Below the pieces are notes generated by a model. The model made no database searches, was not told where the DNA came from, and saw nothing but the letters and a program-made list of their open reading frames with translations. A DNA stretch of 64,000 nucleotides. Source: Rubrivirga litoralis (GTDB taxonomy: Bacteria > Bacteroidota > Rhodothermia > Rhodothermales > Rubricoccaceae). Positions 61,128-64,000 of the stretch are shown piece after piece. Position numbers and translations under genes: made by a program. The stretch covers positions 1 through 64,000 of the forward strand of contig NZ_JAVRHT010000013.1 of NCBI RefSeq assembly GCF_031846415.1, read 5' to 3'. The number at the start of each line of letters is the position of its first letter. The first letter of the stretch is position 1.

Positions 61128-61985
61128 ATGGGCTTTGACTCGAACGGCGCCCGCTTTCTCCTCTCGGCGCGCGAGCGCGGGGCCTCGTTCGAGCGGACGC
61201 TCACCCTCGGCCACCAGGACCTCCACCTCGCCCCCGAGGAGCGAGCCCAGATCCTGGCCGACTACGGGCTTGCCGACGCGCCGCTCACCGACGGCCCCGG
61301 CTTTCTCCGGCACCTAGGGGCCGACGACGTCGCCGCGCTCGACGTGTCCAACTACGAAGGCGCTCGGATCCTGCACGACCTCAACGAACCCGTCGGCGAG
61401 GAGCACAAGGCGCGGTACTCGGCCGTGATCGACGCGGGGACGTTGGAGCACGTGTTCAACTACGCCGTCGGGCTTAAGAACGCGATGGAGATGGTGGCCG
61501 TTGGGGGGCACCTGATCACGATCAACCCGGCTAACAACTTTCTGGGCCACGGATTCCACCAGGCCAGCCCGGAGCTTTTCTTCCGGGCGCTCTCGCCGGC
61601 CAACGGGTACGAGATCGGCCGGGTGGTGCTGGCCGAAGAGGGCGGCGGCTGGTACCAGGTGACGGACCCGGCATCGGTGCGCTCTCGCGTCCAGATCGTC
61701 AACGAGCGGCCCACGTTCGTCATGGTCCAGGCCCGACGCACGGCCGACGTGCCGGTGTTCGCCGAGTGGCCCCAGCAGAGCGACTACGCCATGATCTGGG
61801 CCGACCATGCGGGCGAGCGGACCGCCGGCCAGAGCCCGCTCGTCCACGGCCTCCGGCAGCGGCTCCGTCACATCGGGCCGGTATGGCGGACGCTCCGGGC
61901 GCTCAAGACGACCGTCGCCGCGCCCGGCGAGCGGCGGCGGCGGTCGTTCCAGAACCGGACGCACTTCCGCCCCGTCGATCGCTGA
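61128..61985 (+). CDS. methyltransferase-like protein
   Basis: 285 residues. The central block YSAVIDAGTLEHVFNYAVGLKNAMEMVAVGGHLITINPANNFLGHGFHQASPELFFRAL is the typical post-motif-II part of a group of SAM-dependent methyltransferases often linked to surface polysaccharides, but a canonical glycine-rich motif I is not evident (DDVAALDVSNYEGARILHD at that place). Function uncertain. It lies after the TetR gene between tsf and pyrH. Confidence 0.78.
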   Translation: MGFDSNGARFLLSARERGASFERTLTLGHQDLHLAPEERAQILADYGLADAPLTDGPGFLRHLGADDVAALDVSNYEGARILHDLNEPVGEEHKARYSAVIDAGTLEHVFNYAVGLKNAMEMVAVGGHLITINPANNFLGHGFHQASPELFFRALSPANGYEIGRVVLAEEGGGWYQVTDPASVRSRVQIVNERPTFVMVQARRTADVPVFAEWPQQSDYAMIWADHAGERTAGQSPLVHGLRQRLRHIGPVWRTLRALKTTVAAPGERRRRSFQNRTHFRPVDR

Positions 61986-62126
61986 CGGGCGTCGACCACC
62001 CCGCCCCAAACGGCGCCACCCCGCCCGGGCAGCGCCGGGCGGGGTGGTCAGGACGTCGTCGGCGGAGAGGCGGCCGCGCCTCGTGCGAGCGGGCAGCGGG
62101 CAGGTCGCCCGCCCCGCCCGCATCCG

Positions 62127-62957
62127 TCACCCGCCGAGGGCGAAGCGGACGAACCGGCGGAGCTCGGCGTCCTGCTTTTTCAGCATCTGCTCGACGGTCA
62201 TCGAGGAGTCTTTCACGAACGGCTGCTCGACGAGCACGTTGTCCTTGAAGTACCGCGTGAGCTTGCCCTCGGCGATCTTGTCGAGGATCTGGTCGGGCTT
62301 GCCCTCGGCGCGGGCCTGCTCGCGGCCGATCTCGCGCTCCTTGTCCTGCGTCTCCTGCGAGACGTCGGCGCGCGTGGCGGCCACGGGGTTCATGGCCGCG
62401 GCCTGCATCGCCACGTCGCGGCCGGCCTCGGCGAGGTCGCCCGAGCCCGTCATCTCGACGAGCACGCCCAGCTTAGCGCCGGGGTGGATGTAGTCGACGA
62501 CGGTCCCGCCGTCCTGGGCCTCGACGGTCTCGAAGCGGCGGACGTCGATCTTCTCGCCGATCTTGCCCGTCATGGCTGTGAGCGCCTCGCCGAGCGGCTG
62601 GCCGTCGACCGGGACCGCCTGCGCGGCGTCGAGGTCGGCGGGGCGGGCGTCGAGGAGGGCGTCGGCGACCTTCTGGGCGAACGTGACGAACTGGTCGTTG
62701 CGGGCAACGAAGTCGGTCTCGGAGTTGACCTCGACGATCACGCCGACGTCGCCGCTGTCGGTCGTCGCGGTCACAATGGCGCCCTCGGTGGCGTCACGGT
62801 CGGAGCGGCTGGCGGCCACCTTCTGGCCCTTTTTGCGGAGGATGTCGATGGCCTGGTCGAAGTCGCCGTCGGCCTCGACGAGCGCCTTTTTGCAGTCCAT
62901 CATGCCCGCGCCGGTGGCCTCGCGGAGCTGCTTTACGTCTTGTGCGGAGATTGCCAT
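62127..62957 (-). CDS. tsf: translation elongation factor Ts
   Basis: 276 residues. N-terminal UBA-like AQDVKQLREATGAGMMDCKKALVEADGDFDQAIDILRKKG and DIVVEVNSETDFVARND-like VGVIVEVNSETDFVARNDQF. The nucleotide-exchange factor for EF-Tu. Downstream of rpsB with a 165-bp spacer containing a large hairpin. Slightly shorter than E. coli Ts (283). Confidence 0.97.
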   Translation of the reverse strand: MAISAQDVKQLREATGAGMMDCKKALVEADGDFDQAIDILRKKGQKVAASRSDRDATEGAIVTATTDSGDVGVIVEVNSETDFVARNDQFVTFAQKVADALLDARPADLDAAQAVPVDGQPLGEALTAMTGKIGEKIDVRRFETVEAQDGGTVVDYIHPGAKLGVLVEMTGSGDLAEAGRDVAMQAAAMNPVAATRADVSQETQDKEREIGREQARAEGKPDQILDKIAEGKLTRYFKDNVLVEQPFVKDSSMTVEQMLKKQDAELRRFVRFALGG

Positions 62958-63030
62958 GTCGGTCGGTCTGGAATGTCGGATGCGGGGTCGGGCGGGGCGG
63001 ACCCGACGGGCACGTAGCCCCGAAAGCGAG

Positions 63031-63070
63031 ACGGGGACACGACGGGCCGGGCGGCGCGGCGTGTCCCCGT
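63031..63070. terminator. hairpin between rpsB and tsf
   Basis: Perfect 10-bp inverted repeat ACGGGGACAC / GTGTCCCCGT with a 20-nt GC-rich loop. Contains the GGGACAC...GTGTCCC arms of the palindrome family at 39717 and 40673. May weaken read-through from rpsB to tsf or act as a processing site. Confidence 0.6.
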
Positions 63071-63122
63071 CGGGCGGCGTGGGCGGCCCCGGCGGAGCGG
63101 CCCGAGGGCGGGGTGGAGCCCT

Positions 63123-63947
63123 CTAGCTGTTGTCGGTCTCGGCGTCGGCGAGCGTGACGACCTCCTCGGTCCCCTCGGTCTCGTCGTCGCCCTTCTTGGC
63201 CGTCTCCTCGGCCTGGGCGGCGCGCGTCGCGGCCTCGGCGGCGGCCTCCTCGCGCTTGGCGAGCCCGGACTGCCGGCCCTCGATGATGGCGTCGGCGATG
63301 ACGCGCGTGAACAGCGCCACCGACTTCATGGCGTCGTCGTTGGCCGGGATCGGGAAGTCGACGAGGTCGGGGTCGACGTTGGAGTCGACGAGGGCGATGA
63401 CCGGGATGCCCAGCTTGCGGGCCTCGTCGACGGCGATGTGCTCGCGCTTGACGTCGACGACGAAGAGGGCGCCGGGCACCTTGTTCATGTCGGAGATGCC
63501 GCCGAGCACGCGCTCGAGCTTTTCGAGCTCGCGCGAGCGCATGAGCCGCTCCTTCTTCTTGAGCCCGGCGACGGAGCCGTCGGCCTCCTCGCGGCGGAGC
63601 GTCTCCATGCGCCGGAGGCTGCCGCGGATGGTCTGGAAGTTGGTGAGCATCCCGCCCAGCCAGCGGTCGACCGCGTAGGGCATCCCGCACCGCTCGGCCT
63701 CCTCGCGGACCACGTTCTGGGCCTGCTTCTTGGTCCCGATAAAGAGGATGTTCCGGCCCTGCGACGCGAACCGCGCGGCGGCCTCGGCGGCCTGGTCGAG
63801 GAGCGTCTGGGTCTGCTTGAGGTCGAGGATGTGGATCCCGTTCCTCTCCATGAAGATGTACGGAGCCATCTTCGGGTTCCACCGGCTCGTGAGGTGGCCG
63901 AAGTGGGCGCCTGCGCGGAGCAGGTCTTCGATCGGAAGGCGGGCCAT
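63123..63947 (-). CDS. rpsB: 30S ribosomal protein S2
   Basis: 274 residues, complete. S2 signatures: LLRAGAHFGHLTSRWNPKMAPYIFMERNGIHILDLKQT, GRNILFIGTKKQAQ, RWLGGMLTNFQTI, PGALFVVDVKREHIAVDEARKLGIPVIALVDSNVDPD, IPANDDAMKSVAL. The C-terminal 45 residues are acidic and Ala-rich, longer than in E. coli. First of the rpsB-tsf pair; the upstream spacer at the right edge holds only GC motifs. Confidence 0.97.
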   Translation of the reverse strand: MARLPIEDLLRAGAHFGHLTSRWNPKMAPYIFMERNGIHILDLKQTQTLLDQAAEAAARFASQGRNILFIGTKKQAQNVVREEAERCGMPYAVDRWLGGMLTNFQTIRGSLRRMETLRREEADGSVAGLKKKERLMRSRELEKLERVLGGISDMNKVPGALFVVDVKREHIAVDEARKLGIPVIALVDSNVDPDLVDFPIPANDDAMKSVALFTRVIADAIIEGRQSGLAKREEAAAEAATRAAQAEETAKKGDDETEGTEEVVTLADAETDNS

Positions 63948-64000
63948 GTTGGCTGTGGGCAGTCGCCGGCCGCGGAGGGCCGGGCGGGGTGGTTGGGGCC

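Overview
The window is bacterial chromosome of very high G+C content with dense, short-spaced genes on both strands. Gene content (sigma-54, a Bacteroidota-type omega subunit, family-4-type uracil-DNA glycosylase, DUF5117/DUF4953-like zinc protease lipoprotein, TAnnTTYG promoter-like sites close to start codons) points to the Rhodothermota, most likely a marine Rubrivirga/Rubricoccus-type organism. The taxon is inferred from family resemblance, not from a marker-gene comparison. There are no rRNA genes, prophages, transposases or CRISPR arrays; one tRNA-Ser is present.

Layout. 1-9.7 kb: MFS exporter, an exported formylglycine-generating-enzyme-like lipoprotein, a sodium/solute symporter, DUF805 protein, purL and the first of two histidine kinases. 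9.7-20.7 kb: second histidine kinase, trxA-trxB, DUF3109 protein, rpoN, two small conserved proteins, an M23 peptidase lipoprotein, a PEGA protein, a helix-hairpin-helix protein and a membrane-anchored metzincin-like protein that lacks its catalytic glutamate. 20.9-24.6 kb: a four-gene operon (glycosyltransferase, acyl-CoA dehydrogenase-like, PIG-L deacetylase, NodS-like methyltransferase) reminiscent of a NodC/NodB/NodS tool set. 24.8-30 kb: SDR and zinc alcohol dehydrogenase pair, an HSL-type esterase lipoprotein and an endonuclease I lipoprotein. 30-35.7 kb: a second glycan locus with four glycosyltransferases and another PIG-L deacetylase. 35.9-44.3 kb: CHY zinc finger protein, BioY, a TIM-barrel isomerase, then an operon ino1 - HD-like protein - Gfo/Idh dehydrogenase - MBL hydrolase - YcaO. 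44.5-51.5 kb: SpmA/SpmB-like pair, M14 peptidase, msrB, flavodoxin, large zinc protease. 51.6-64 kb: information-processing genes on the minus strand (dnaB, UDG, coaBC, rpoZ, gmk, yicC, tRNA-Ser, frr, pyrH, tsf, rpsB), with a TetR regulator and a methyltransferase-like gene inserted between tsf and pyrH.

The most striking property is not a gene but repeated DNA at three scales. (1) An 11-mer, GGGCGGGGYGG, is scattered through the whole window in spacers and, in frame, inside genes (for instance a 19-residue insertion in PurL). (2) Many intergenic spacers carry arrays of about 7-nt units that start right at a start or stop codon. Each locus has its own word (GAAYGNN, GGTACNN, GGGATNN, GGTTCNN and others), and the arrays are often mirrored as two inverted arms around the 11-mer; one such element lies in frame in the linker of coaBC. 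(3) Several palindromes of a GGACAC...GTGTCC type and a roughly 47-bp dispersed repeat also occur, and a relative of the latter is translated in the tail of the HD-like protein. Together these look like an organised, possibly mobile or regulatory, repeat system tied to gene edges.
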